DNA of 64,000 nt from JAJDXW01 sp965243335 (GTDB lineage: Bacteria > Pseudomonadota > Gammaproteobacteria > HK1): positions 186,001 through 250,000 of the forward strand of contig OZ251545.1 in assembly GCA_965243335.1 (NCBI GenBank), written 5' to 3'. Shown piece by piece: positions 9,276 to 18,091 of this stretch (position 1 is its first letter; each line of letters begins with the position of its first letter). The position numbers and the translations under genes are program-made. The notes below the pieces were generated by a model. That model was not told the origin of the DNA. It ran no database searches and worked only from the letters and a program-made list of their open reading frames with translations.

Positions 9276-10621
9276 TGCGGGGACGGCGATTGCGACCGCG
9301 GCGGCCAAGTACCCGCGCGGCAGGGAGCTCCGCCGGAAGGGCGCGCCTCCCCCCACCGGGCGGCGCCTCGGCGCGGCCCGGCCGCCCCTTTGCCGCAGCC
9401 GCCGGGACGGCCGGTCGAGTCTTCTGCGTGCTCGCGGCCGTGCTCGGGGCCTCCCTCGGCGCGGGGGGCGCGGATCGGGAGGTCGGTACCAGGGCCGGAC
9501 AGGTCCTCCCCGGCTACCCGTTCGAGCTCCCGCGCGACCACTTCGCGCACCCGTCGTTCGACTCCGAGTGGTGGTACTACACCGGCAACCTCTCCACCGC
9601 CGCAGGGCGGCACTTCGGCTTCGAGCTCACGTTCTTCCGGAGGGCGAGGACGCTGGCGGAGGAGGGGGCGAGCGCAGACGACGCTTCGGAGCCTTCCGCG
9701 TGGGACCTCGATCAGCTCTGGCTCGCGCACTTCACGGTGACCGACACCCGCGCGGAACGCTTCCTCGTCGCCGAGCGGGTCAACCGCTCCGGCCCCGGCC
9801 TCGCCGGCGCCGACGCGGGGAAGCGGCGGATCTGGAACGGCAACTGGAGCGTCGAGTGGCGGCCGGGCGACGAGGCGCGGCCCACCCAGGCGCTGACCGC
9901 GATCCACCCGGACGCGGCCCTTCGCCTCACCTTGGAGCCGCGCAAGCCGGTGGTCGTCCACGGCCGGGACGGGGTCAGCCGCAAGGTGGCCGGGGACCCG
10001 CGGGCCGTCTCCCACTACCTCTCGTTCACCCGGCTGGCGGCGGCCGGGACCCTCGCCGTTGCGGGCGAGGAGCACGCGGTCCGCGGCCTCGCCTGGATGG
10101 ACCACGAGTTCTTCTCGGACTACCCGATGGAGGGCAAGGTCGGCTGGGACTGGATGAGCATCCAGCTCGACGACGGGGCCGACCTCATGCTCTTCGGCCT
10201 GCGCGACGCGGCGGGCGGCCACGGACCCGACGTCACCGGTACTCTCGTGGACCCCGACGGCAGGGTGCGCCCCGTCGGGTGGGGCGGGGCGGCGCTCCGG
10301 CCCGGGCGGCGGTGGCGGAGCGGGGCGACGGGCGCCGAGTACCCGGTGGAGTGGCGGGTCACGGTCCCCGCCTTCGACCTCCGGCTCGACCTCCGTCCGC
10401 GCCTCGACGGCCAGGAGGTCTTCGCCGAACGCGGGCTCCTCCCCCCGTACTGGGAGGGGGCGATCCTCGTCTCCGGCGAACGGGCGGGGCGGCGGGCGGC
10501 CGGCGTCGGCTACCTGGAGATGACCGGATACGCGGAGCGGTTCGACCTCGGGGGGGTCGAAGCCGGGAGCCGGCCCCGCTCCGGCCCGGACCGAAGCGGG
10601 AGCCCGGGCCGGGTTCGCTGA
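9275..10621 (+). CDS. AttH/CrtC-like lipocalin-type protein
   Basis: About 448 residues from the ATG at 9275, which overlaps the permease stop by one base (GTGATG). After a basic and Ala-rich N-terminus comes a probable export signal (VFCVLAAVLGASLGAGG), then the body typical of the AttH/carotenoid 1,2-hydratase-like lipocalin family: FELPRDHFAHPSFDSEWWYY, WMDHEFFSD and a late WEGAI segment. In known gene sets this family is encoded directly after an FtsX-type ABC transporter, as here, suggesting that it handles a lipid-like cargo in the periplasm. No carotenoid genes are nearby, so a CrtC hydratase role is unlikely. The upstream in-frame extension to 9134 lies within the permease gene and was rejected. 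Confidence 0.85.
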   Translation: MRGRRLRPRRPSTRAAGSSAGRARLPPPGGASARPGRPFAAAAGTAGRVFCVLAAVLGASLGAGGADREVGTRAGQVLPGYPFELPRDHFAHPSFDSEWWYYTGNLSTAAGRHFGFELTFFRRARTLAEEGASADDASEPSAWDLDQLWLAHFTVTDTRAERFLVAERVNRSGPGLAGADAGKRRIWNGNWSVEWRPGDEARPTQALTAIHPDAALRLTLEPRKPVVVHGRDGVSRKVAGDPRAVSHYLSFTRLAAAGTLAVAGEEHAVRGLAWMDHEFFSDYPMEGKVGWDWMSIQLDDGADLMLFGLRDAAGGHGPDVTGTLVDPDGRVRPVGWGGAALRPGRRWRSGATGAEYPVEWRVTVPAFDLRLDLRPRLDGQEVFAERGLLPPYWEGAILVSGERAGRRAAGVGYLEMTGYAERFDLGGVEAGSRPRSGPDRSGSPGRVR

Positions 10622-10703
10622 GTGTGAAGGCCCCCGCCCGCGGGGCCGGCCCCGCGCGGGACGGGGTTAGACTGCCGGGCTCGCACCTCGCGCGCGGCGT
10701 TCG

Positions 10704-12521
10704 ATGCTCACCAGGCTCGCCATTCGCAACTTCAAGCGGTTCGAGGAGGTCGAGGTCGAGCTCGGCAGCCCGGTCGTCTTCGTCGGCCCCAACAACTCCG
10801 GCAAGACCTCCGCCTTGCAGGCGCTCGCGCTCTGGTACGTCGGCCTCCGGCGCTGGAACGAGCGGCGCGCGGGAAAGGCGGCCCCGGAGAAGCGTCCGGG
10901 GGTGACGGTCAACCGGCGTGACCTCGTCGCCATTCCCGTCCCGAACGCCAACCTGCTGTGGCGCGAGCTGCACGTCCGCGCCGTGAGCAACGTCGGCGGC
11001 CGCCAGCGCACCGCCAACGTGCGGATCGAGATCACCGTCGACGGCGCAGCCCTGGGCAGCACGGTCCTGGACGGCTCGGCTCCCGGCGGCGCGGCCCCGG
11101 ACCGGAGCTGGACCTGCGGGCTGGAGTTCGACTACGCGAACGAGGAGTCGTTCTACTGCCGGCCGCTGCGGGTGTCGGAGGGAAAGACCCCGGCGCGAAT
11201 GCCGATTCCCGCGGAAGCCGGGGTCGCGGACGTCGCCTTCCTGCCGCCGATGTCGGGCCTCGCGGCGACGGAGACCCGCCTCGATCACGGCGCGGTCAAC
11301 GTGCGGATCGGGGAGGCCCGCACGGCGGAGGTCCTGCGCAACCTCTGCCATCGCATCCGGGAGGAGCAGCCGGAGCGGTGGGAGGCGTTGGCGAGCCGGA
11401 TCCGCGGCCTCTTCGGCGCCGAGCTCGATCCGCCCCGCTACGTCGCGGAGCGGGGCGAGATCACGATGAGCTACCGGGAACGGGGGGTGGCCCTCGACCT
11501 CTCCTCCGCGGGCCGCGGCCTCCAGCAGACCCTGCTCATCCTCGCCTACCTGTACTCCAATCCCGGCGCGGTCCTGCTCCTGGACGAGCCGGACGCGCAT
11601 CTCGAGATCCTCCGGCAGCGGCAGATCTACGGGCTGATCATGGAGACCGCCGGCGAGAGCGGCGGCCAGGTGATCGCGGCCAGCCACTCCGAGGTGCTCC
11701 TAAACGAGGCGGCGGGCCGGGATCTGGTCGTCGCCTTCGTGGGCCGGCCCCACCGCGTCGCCGATCGGGGGAGCCAGGCGGCGAAGGCCCTCCGCGAGAT
11801 CGGGTTCGAGCAGTACCTTCAGGCGGAGCAGACCGGATGGGTGCTGTACCTCGAGGGCTCGACGGACCTCTCGGTGCTCCAGGCCCTCGCGCGAAGGCTC
11901 GGCCACGACGCCGCGCTCCGCGCGCTCGAGCGCCCCTTCGTCCGTTACGTCGGGAACCAGCCGACGGCGGCGCAGCGCCACTTCCACGGCCTCCGGGAGG
12001 CGGTTCCGGCGCTTCGCGGCGTCGCCCTGTTCGACCGCCTCGAATCCCCGCCGCCGGACATGCGCCCGATCGGCTGCCTGGTCTGGCGCCGGCGCGAGAT
12101 CGAGAGCTACCTCTGCACGCGGGCCGCGCTCGAGTCGCATGCCGCCGCGACGGCCACCGCCGACGCGCCGGGACCGCTCTTCGCCGGACCCGAGGCCGAG
12201 AGGCGGGTGGCCGCGATGCGCGAGGCGGTCGACGAGATCACGGCGGCCATGGCGCAGTTGGGGCGCGGCTCTCCCTGGGACCCCGACACGAAGGTGAGCG
12301 ACGATTTCCTCACCCCCCTGTTCCGTGCGTATGCGAAGAAGCTGGGCCTGCCGGAGGCGCTGATCTCCAAGAAGAGCTTTTATGATCTGGCCGACCACGT
12401 CCCTCTCTCCGAGCTGGACCCCGAGGTCCGGGAGAAGCTCGACGCGATCGCGGAGGCGGCGGCGACCGCGGCGCCGGCCGCGGCCGGGGAGGCTGGAGGC
12501 GCGGGCGAAGCCGGGAATTGA
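10704..12521 (+). CDS. OLD-like AAA ATPase with possible TOPRIM-type C-terminus
   Basis: A 605-residue ATPase of the RecF/OLD class. Walker A is GPNNSGKT (28-35), an ABC-like signature LSSAGRGLQQ sits at about 267-275, Walker B is VLLLDEPDAH (290-299) and the switch histidine is in ASHSE (326-330). The second half begins LYLEGSTD (about 381) and contains ALFDRLE (about 441), reminiscent of the acidic positions of a TOPRIM nuclease domain, but a complete TOPRIM motif set was not proven. Such proteins include anti-phage OLD nucleases, Gabija GajA and other defence ATPases. No partner gene (for example a UvrD-like helicase as in Gabija) is adjacent. A GC-rich palindrome at about 10635-10660 separates it from the ABC operon. 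Role in defence is inference. Confidence 0.75.
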   Translation: MLTRLAIRNFKRFEEVEVELGSPVVFVGPNNSGKTSALQALALWYVGLRRWNERRAGKAAPEKRPGVTVNRRDLVAIPVPNANLLWRELHVRAVSNVGGRQRTANVRIEITVDGAALGSTVLDGSAPGGAAPDRSWTCGLEFDYANEESFYCRPLRVSEGKTPARMPIPAEAGVADVAFLPPMSGLAATETRLDHGAVNVRIGEARTAEVLRNLCHRIREEQPERWEALASRIRGLFGAELDPPRYVAERGEITMSYRERGVALDLSSAGRGLQQTLLILAYLYSNPGAVLLLDEPDAHLEILRQRQIYGLIMETAGESGGQVIAASHSEVLLNEAAGRDLVVAFVGRPHRVADRGSQAAKALREIGFEQYLQAEQTGWVLYLEGSTDLSVLQALARRLGHDAALRALERPFVRYVGNQPTAAQRHFHGLREAVPALRGVALFDRLESPPPDMRPIGCLVWRRREIESYLCTRAALESHAAATATADAPGPLFAGPEAERRVAAMREAVDEITAAMAQLGRGSPWDPDTKVSDDFLTPLFRAYAKKLGLPEALISKKSFYDLADHVPLSELDPEVREKLDAIAEAAATAAPAAAGEAGGAGEAGN

Positions 12522-12549
12522 CCGACGGCGAACCGAAGGAGGATTCGGA

Positions 12550-13314
12550 ATGGACGTAGCGGGACACGCGGCGCTGGTGACCGGCGGCGGCTCGGGAATG
12601 GGGGCGGAGACCGCGCGGGCGCTCGCGCGGGCGGGGGCCCGGGTGGCGGTGCTGGACGTGAACGTGGACGGCGCCGCGCGGGTGGCGGAGGAGACGGGCG
12701 GAGTCGCCCTCGAATGCGACGTCGCCGACGCGGCGAGCGGGGAGGCGGCGGTGGCGGCGGCCCGCGAGGCGCACGGCCCGGCCCGGCTCCTCATCAACTG
12801 CGCGGGGGTGGGGACCCCGGGCCGGATCGTGTCGCGCACCGGGCCGCTCCCGCTCGAAGACTACGTCCGGGTGATCAACGTCAACCTGGTCGGGACGTTC
12901 AACCTCATGCGGCTCGCGGCCGCGGATATGGCCGGCCTCGAGCCGGTCAACGACTCGGGCGAGCGCGGGGTCATCGTCAACACCGCCTCCGTCGCCGCCT
13001 ACGACGGGCAGGTGGGGCAGCCCGCCTACGCCTCGTCCAAGGGGGGCGTGGTCGCCCTCACCCTGCCGGCCGCGCGCGAGCTCGCCCAGTTCGGGGTGCG
13101 GGTGCTCACCATCGCTCCGGGCCTCGTCGAGACCCCGATGCTCCGCTCGCTTCCGCCCGAGGTCCAGAAGAGCCTCGGCGACTCGGTCCCGTTCCCCCGG
13201 CGGCTTGCCCGGCCCGACGAGTTCTCGCGGCTCGTCCTGCACGTCATCGACAACACCATCCTGAACGGGGAGACGATCCGCATGGACGGCGCGGTCCGGC
13301 TCGCGCCCCGGTAG
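12550..13314 (+). CDS. SDR oxidoreductase, 3-hydroxyacyl-CoA dehydrogenase type 2-like
   Basis: A 254-residue classical short-chain dehydrogenase. The NAD-binding motif is TGGGSGMG near residue 11, followed by LDVNVD (acidic residue after strand 2, so NAD rather than NADP is preferred). It also has NCAGVG and the catalytic Ser with YASSKGG (Tyr and Lys). Sequence and length fit the HSD17B10/3-hydroxyacyl-CoA dehydrogenase type 2 group, which oxidises 3-hydroxy-2-methylbutyryl-CoA and related acyl-CoAs. The start ATG at 12550 has AGGAGG eight bases upstream; the frame open before it is read-through. It stands alone between the AAA ATPase and a transposase relic. A thiolase that could act in the same pathway lies at 27328-28512. 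Confidence 0.87.
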   Translation: MDVAGHAALVTGGGSGMGAETARALARAGARVAVLDVNVDGAARVAEETGGVALECDVADAASGEAAVAAAREAHGPARLLINCAGVGTPGRIVSRTGPLPLEDYVRVINVNLVGTFNLMRLAAADMAGLEPVNDSGERGVIVNTASVAAYDGQVGQPAYASSKGGVVALTLPAARELAQFGVRVLTIAPGLVETPMLRSLPPEVQKSLGDSVPFPRRLARPDEFSRLVLHVIDNTILNGETIRMDGAVRLAPR

Positions 13315-13409
13315 GGGGAGCGCCCCCCGCCCGCGCCGGGTTTGCATGGCGCACGCGGCGCGACGCCGCCGCGCGGCGATGGAGCCCCGTGCACCGTTCG
13401 CAAGGTCTC

Positions 13410-13649
13410 GGTGCAGGGAGTCGATCCCGCTCCACGACCTCCCGATACACCCCGCACCGGCACGAACCCGCCTGGTAACGGAAGCTCTCCACCCCACCGT
13501 TCGGACCCGGGGCGCGAATCAGCCGCCGAGGCGACTTGCGCCGACTCTCGAGCCCGCCCCGGCGCCTCACGCCCCGGCAGCGCCACCGCCACCGCGATCG
13601 CATCCTTGTGAACGCCCAGCTCTGCGTATGCGCTACACTCGTTCGGGAC
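13410..13649 (-). pseudogene. IS110-family transposase N-terminal relic (frameshifted)
   Basis: On the minus strand the segment starting near 13649 reads NECSAYAELGVHKD followed by IAVAVALPGREAPG, which matches the beginning of IS110/IS1111 DEDD transposases, where the D in LDVHKD is catalytic; here it is LGVHKD, so that Asp is already lost. Near 13560 the frame changes: the continuation ESRRKSPRRLIR, then SPNG-like PNGGVESFRYQAGS and CGVYREV, is found in another frame and also matches the family. After about 13410 the similarity ends. So this is a short, frame-disrupted relic of about 80 codons inside the 593-base gap 13315-13907. The rest of that gap contains nothing I can identify. Confidence 0.65.
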
Positions 13650-13907
13650 CTGCCCTCCTCGACGCGGCTCCGCGGCCGAAAGCTCCCGACTCCGAAACAC
13701 GGCCCACGCCGGTCGGGGCCGGCGCGGGTCGTTTCACGAGGTCTGGAACCCCCTCTCCCTCCCCCGCTCGGAATCCACGACGAATGGAGAGATCGATGCC
13801 CGCGATCGCGCGGATGGCCGCCGCCCCCCCGGCGTCCGATCCGGGGCCCACGCCCGCCCGGACGGACGGAACCGGGCGCGGTCGGCCGGCGGCCGGAGGC
13901 CCGTGCG

Positions 13908-15599
13908 ATGCGTAACCTCCGCCACGGCGGGCGCATCCTCGCCGATCAGCTCGCGATCCAGGGATGCGACCGGGTCTTCCTCGTGCCCGGCGAGAGCTTC
14001 CTCGCCGCGCTCGACGGGCTGCACGACCTGCCCGGCATCCGCGCCGTGGTCTGCCGCCAGGAAGGCGGGGCGGCGATGATGGCCGAGGCTTACGGCAAGC
14101 TCACCGGCCGGCCCGGGGTCTGCATGGTCACCCGCGGCCCGGGCGCGGCCAACGCCGCGGCCGGGGTCCACGTCGCGTTCCAGGATTCGACCCCGCTCGT
14201 GCTCATCGTCGGCCAGGTGGGCCGCGGGATGCTGGACCGCGAGGCGTTCCAGGAGATGGACTACCGCCGAATGTACGGCGAGATGGCCAAGTGGGTCGCC
14301 CAGGTGGACCGGACCGAGCGGATCCCGGAGTACGTGAGCCGCGCGTTCCACACCGCCGCCTCCGGGCGGCCGGGGCCGGTGGTGCTGGCCCTGCCGGAGG
14401 ACGTCCTCTCGGCCCGCGCCGACGCGCCGGACGCCCGCCCCGCCGTGCCCGGCGTCCCGAAGGCGGCGGCGAGCGACGTGGAGGCGTTCGGGAAGCTCCT
14501 CGCGGGGTCCGAGCGGCCGATGCTCGTCGTCGGGGGCGGGGGCTGGTCGGCTGCCGCCGCGCGCGACCTCGCGCGGTTCTCCGCCGCGCACCACGTCCCG
14601 GTCGCCGCCTCGTTCCGCTGCCAGGACTACCTCGACAACCGCCACCCGAACTACTGCGGCCACGCCGGCCTCGGGCTCGATCCCCGGACCGCGGACCGGT
14701 TCCGCCGCTCGGACCTCCTGATCGCCCTCGGCAGCCGGCTCGGGGAGATCACGACGAGCGGCTATGCCCTCGTCGACGTCCCCAACCCGGCCAGCCGCTT
14801 CGTGCACGTGCACCCGGGGGCGGAGGAGCTCGGCCGGGTGTACCGGCCCGACCTCCCGGTCAACGCGTCGGCCGCCTCGTTCACGGCCGCGATCGCGGAC
14901 CTCGCGCCCGCCGCGGGCCGCGCCCGCCAGCGCGAGGAGTGGGCGCGGGAGTGCGCCGCCGAGTACCGGGCGGGCCGGGAGCTCCGGCCCACCCCGGGGC
15001 GGGTGCGGCTGGAGCACGTGGTGGCCCGCACCCGCGCGCGCCTCGACGACGACGCCATCGTGTGCAACGGGGCCGGCAACTACGCGGCGTGGGTGAACCG
15101 CTACTTCGAGTACCGGGCGTACCGGACCCAGCTCGCCCCGACCTCGGGGTCGATGGGCTACGGGACGCCGGCCGCGGTCGCCGCCGCCCTCGTCCACCCG
15201 GACCGGCAGGTGGTGTGCTTCGCGGGGGACGGGTGCTTCCTCATGACCGGCCAGGAGCTCGCGACCGCGAGCCAGTACGGCGCGGACCTGACCGTCATCG
15301 TCGCCAACAACGGCATGTACGGGACCATCCGCATGCACCAGGAGCGCCACTACCCGGAGCGGGTGTACGGGACCGGGCTCGCCAACCCCGACTTCGCGAT
15401 GCTCGCCCGCGCCTACGGCGGCTTCGGGGTCCGGGTGGAGAGCGACGACGAGTTCGACGCGGCGCTCGACGAAGCCCTGGTCCACCGCGGGCTCTCGCTC
15501 ATCGAGGCGGCGATGGACCCCCAGGCGCTCTCCCCCGCCGCCACCCTGGACGAGGCGCGGGCGGAGGGGATCGCCCGGCGCATGGAGACCACGGAATGA
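13908..15599 (+). CDS. Thiamine-pyrophosphate enzyme, acetolactate synthase-like
   Basis: A 563-residue TPP-dependent enzyme of the acetolactate synthase/oxalyl-CoA decarboxylase/benzoylformate group. The catalytic Glu lies in CRQEGGAAMMAEAYG (E52). The TPP and Mg site is GDG (440-442) followed 27 residues later by NN (467-468). All three domains (PYR, central, PP) are present at normal length. The FAD-type pattern of true IlvB and an IlvH partner are absent nearby, so a catabolic 2-oxoacid decarboxylase or ligase is as likely as acetolactate synthesis. The ATG at 13908 has GGAGG upstream; the longer open frame was rejected. The stop overlaps the next gene (ATGA), so the two are translationally coupled. 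Confidence 0.85.
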   Translation: MRNLRHGGRILADQLAIQGCDRVFLVPGESFLAALDGLHDLPGIRAVVCRQEGGAAMMAEAYGKLTGRPGVCMVTRGPGAANAAAGVHVAFQDSTPLVLIVGQVGRGMLDREAFQEMDYRRMYGEMAKWVAQVDRTERIPEYVSRAFHTAASGRPGPVVLALPEDVLSARADAPDARPAVPGVPKAAASDVEAFGKLLAGSERPMLVVGGGGWSAAAARDLARFSAAHHVPVAASFRCQDYLDNRHPNYCGHAGLGLDPRTADRFRRSDLLIALGSRLGEITTSGYALVDVPNPASRFVHVHPGAEELGRVYRPDLPVNASAASFTAAIADLAPAAGRARQREEWARECAAEYRAGRELRPTPGRVRLEHVVARTRARLDDDAIVCNGAGNYAAWVNRYFEYRAYRTQLAPTSGSMGYGTPAAVAAALVHPDRQVVCFAGDGCFLMTGQELATASQYGADLTVIVANNGMYGTIRMHQERHYPERVYGTGLANPDFAMLARAYGGFGVRVESDDEFDAALDEALVHRGLSLIEAAMDPQALSPAATLDEARAEGIARRMETTE

Positions 15600-16393
15600 A
15601 GCTCTCCGACTTCGACACCCTGACCTTCGACTGCTACGGCACCCTCATCGACTGGGAGACCGGGATCGCGGCCGCCCTCGAACCCCTCGCCGCGCGCGCC
15701 GCGCGCGCCGGGCGCGCCGCCGGGCGGGCGATCGGCGCGGAGGAGCGGGTCGCCGCCTTCGGGCGCCGCGAGCACGAGGAGCAGGCGCGCGCGCCGGGCG
15801 CGCCCTACCCCGAGATCCTCGCCGCGGTCCACGCCGCGATCGCCCGCGACTGGGGCCTCGATCCGGACCCGGCCCTCGCGCGGGCGTTCGGCGCCTCGGT
15901 CCCGGACTGGCCGGCCTTCCCGGATTCCGCGGCGGCGCTCCGGTACCTCAAGCGGCGCTTCCGGCTGGTCATCCTGTCGAACGTCCACCGGGCCGGGTTC
16001 GCGGCCAGCAACGAGAAGCTCGAAGTGGAGTTCGACGCGATCTACACCGCCGAGGACATCGGCTCCTACAAGCCCGACCCACGGAACTTCCACTACATGC
16101 TGGAGCGCCTGGAGCGCGACTTCGGGGCGGCGCGGAGCGGGATCCTGCACACCGCGGAGAGCCTGTTCCACGACTGCGCGACCGCCCGCTCCCTCGGCCT
16201 CGCCACCGCCTGGATCCACCGCCGGGCGGCGGCGGGCGGGTCCGGCGCGACGCGCCCGGTCGAGGAGCCGCCGGAGGTCGACTTCTACTTCACCTCGCTC
16301 GCCGAGATGGCCGATGCCCATCGGGGCGAGGCGGCGGACGCGGGCCGGGGCGGGGAAGGGGATGCTTCCGCGGGCGGCGGGGCCGCCCGGTGA
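15596..16393 (+). CDS. HAD hydrolase, haloacid dehalogenase type II-like
   Basis: A 265-residue HAD-superfamily hydrolase. Motif I is FDCYGTL with the nucleophile D12, motif II is ILSNV, motif III is SYKPDPRNF (Lys), and motif IV is the HTAESLFHD region. The form of these motifs and the length place it with L-2-haloacid dehalogenase-like proteins, although the substrate could be a phosphate ester or a haloacid. The C-terminal 25 residues are Gly/Ala-rich. It overlaps the TPP enzyme gene by four bases and the DUF924 gene begins within its last codons, making a three-gene coupled operon. The connection of the three reactions is not obvious. Confidence 0.83.
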   Translation: MKLSDFDTLTFDCYGTLIDWETGIAAALEPLAARAARAGRAAGRAIGAEERVAAFGRREHEEQARAPGAPYPEILAAVHAAIARDWGLDPDPALARAFGASVPDWPAFPDSAAALRYLKRRFRLVILSNVHRAGFAASNEKLEVEFDAIYTAEDIGSYKPDPRNFHYMLERLERDFGAARSGILHTAESLFHDCATARSLGLATAWIHRRAAAGGSGATRPVEEPPEVDFYFTSLAEMADAHRGEAADAGRGGEGDASAGGGAAR

Positions 16394-16983
16394 GCGCCGG
16401 CCCTGACGGCGCCGGTTCCGGCCCTGCCCCCGACCCCGATCCGGCGCGCATCGACGAGGTGCTTGGCTTCTGGTTCGAGGAGCTCGGTTACGACGACTGG
16501 TTCGGGGGCGGCGAGGCGGTGGACGCCCGGGTCCAGGAGCGCTTCCTCGCGCTGCACGAAGCGCTCCGGCGCCGCGTGCCGGAGCGCTGGCGGGCGACCG
16601 CGCGCGGGATGCTCGCGGCGGTGATCGCCCTCGACCAGTTCCCGCGCCACCTGTACCGCGGCGACGGCCGCGCGTTCGCGGCCGACGCGGCGGCCCTCGG
16701 TCTTGCAAGAGAGGCGGTCGAACGCGGCCTCGACCGGGGGATGTCCAAGGACGAGCGGAGGTTCCTCTACCTCCCCTTCGAGCACAGCGAAGACCCGGCG
16801 GAACAGGAGCGGTCCGTGGCCCTCTTCGCCTCCCTCGACGACGCGAACACCCTCGACTACGCGGTGCGCCACAAGGTGATCATCGACCGGTTCGGGCGCT
16901 TCCCGCATCGCAACGCGGCGCTGGGGCGGGAGTCGACCCCGGAAGAGGTCGAGTTCCTGAAAGAGCCCGATTCCTCGTTCTGA
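16390..16983 (+). CDS. DUF924 family protein
   Basis: A 197-residue protein of the DUF924 family, all-helical and TPR-like in known members. Recognisable family segments are VLGFWFEE near residue 25, VIALDQFPRHLYRG (about 78-91), LPFEHSED (about 128-135) and the C-terminal IIDRFGRFPHRNAALGR. Function in this family is not established. The GTG start at 16390 overlaps the HAD stop (GTGA). The stop at 16981-16983 is followed by a short region with a small GCCGCC/GGCGGC hairpin that could end the transcript, before the convergent coaX gene. Confidence 0.88.
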   Translation: MSAGPDGAGSGPAPDPDPARIDEVLGFWFEELGYDDWFGGGEAVDARVQERFLALHEALRRRVPERWRATARGMLAAVIALDQFPRHLYRGDGRAFAADAAALGLAREAVERGLDRGMSKDERRFLYLPFEHSEDPAEQERSVALFASLDDANTLDYAVRHKVIIDRFGRFPHRNAALGRESTPEEVEFLKEPDSSF

Positions 16984-17154
16984 GCGCGCCGCCTCCGCTC
17001 CGACCGCCGTCAGGCGGCGGATGAGGCGGGGTGGTACGACAGCATTCCTCTCCTGAGCGGCTTCGCGTGGGCCGGCGCGACCGGCCCCGCCGTCGCGGCG
17101 GAGCTGGCCCGGTCGCAGGTCGGGAGCCCCGTCAGTGACCCGCTTCGCGGTCCG

Positions 17155-17925
17155 CTACGGCAGGTTGTAGCGGTGGATCTCGACCAGCCCCCGGATCGTG
17201 AGGTCCGGGTCTTCGTGGTCGAAGAGGTCGGCGCCCGCCCGGAACACCGGGGCGAGGCCGCCCGTCGCGATGGTCTTCATCGGCGCGCCGAACTCCGCGC
17301 GGACCCGCGCCACGAGCCCCTCGACGAGGGCGACGTAGCCCCAGAACACCCCCGACTGCATGGCGCCGACGGTGCTCTTGCCGATGACGCTCTCCGGGCG
17401 CTCGACCGCGACGTTGGGAAGCTGGGCGGCCGCCATGTGCAGGGCGCGCATCGAGAGGTTGATGCCGGGGGCGATGACTCCGCCCGCGTAGTTGCCGTCC
17501 GCGTCGACGACGTCGAGGGTCGTGGCGGTGCCGAAATCGACCACGATGAGGGGGCCGCCGTAGGTCGTGTGGGCGGCCACCGAGTTGACGAGGCGGTCCG
17601 CCCCGACCTCCGACGGGCGCTCGACGAGCACCTGGAGGGGCAGCCGGACGCCGGGGTCGCCGACCACCATCGCCTCGCAGCCGAAGAAGCGGCGGCACAG
17701 GGTCTCGATCCCCATCCGCGCCTGGGGGACCACCGTGGAGAAGATCGCCCGCTCGATGCCGGCCGGGTCGAGGCCGTCGAAGGCCATCAGGTGCGAGAGC
17801 CAGACCAGGTGCTCGTCCGCGGTGCGGGAGTCGCTCGTCGAGGCCCGCCACTGGCCGCGGATGCGATCCCCGTCGTGGACCGCGAACACGACGTTGGTGT
17901 TGCCGGCGTCGATGGCGAGGAGCAT
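17155..17925 (-). CDS. coaX: Type III pantothenate kinase
   Basis: CoaX phosphorylates pantothenate in the first committed step of coenzyme A synthesis. The 256-residue protein has the acetate/sugar kinase fold motifs of the type III enzymes: DAGNTN at residues 6-11 (phosphate loop), RPSEVGADRLVN in the middle and DFGTATTLD, then GGVIAPGI. Length is standard. ATG at 17925. Type III kinases need a monovalent cation and are not inhibited by CoA. panE, which makes pantoate for the same pathway, lies 3 kb away on the same strand but not in an obvious shared operon. The usual partner birA is not adjacent. Confidence 0.95.
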   Translation of the reverse strand: MLLAIDAGNTNVVFAVHDGDRIRGQWRASTSDSRTADEHLVWLSHLMAFDGLDPAGIERAIFSTVVPQARMGIETLCRRFFGCEAMVVGDPGVRLPLQVLVERPSEVGADRLVNSVAAHTTYGGPLIVVDFGTATTLDVVDADGNYAGGVIAPGINLSMRALHMAAAQLPNVAVERPESVIGKSTVGAMQSGVFWGYVALVEGLVARVRAEFGAPMKTIATGGLAPVFRAGADLFDHEDPDLTIRGLVEIHRYNLP

Positions 17926-18091
17926 GGCTCGGCTCAGCCCGGTCCGGGCATCGGCCGGCGCGCGGCCGCCCCCCGGCGGCGGAGCGCGACGTTGGGGTTC
18001 ACGGGATCGATTTTCTCCGAACCGGGGAAGGATCGACCGGGCATCGGCCGGCGGCGGGACGGAGAGGGGTCCGAACGGCGGGCCAAGGTCA

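Noticed and set aside
5826..9356. 1176-codon minus-strand open frame over the ABC exporter genes
   Set aside because: Composition is typical of a high-GC antisense frame and it covers two genes with intact family motifs.
9275..10621. CrtC carotenoid 1,2-hydratase as the function of the lipocalin-like protein
   Set aside because: No carotenoid genes nearby, and coupling to an FtsX-type ABC transporter matches the AttH context better.
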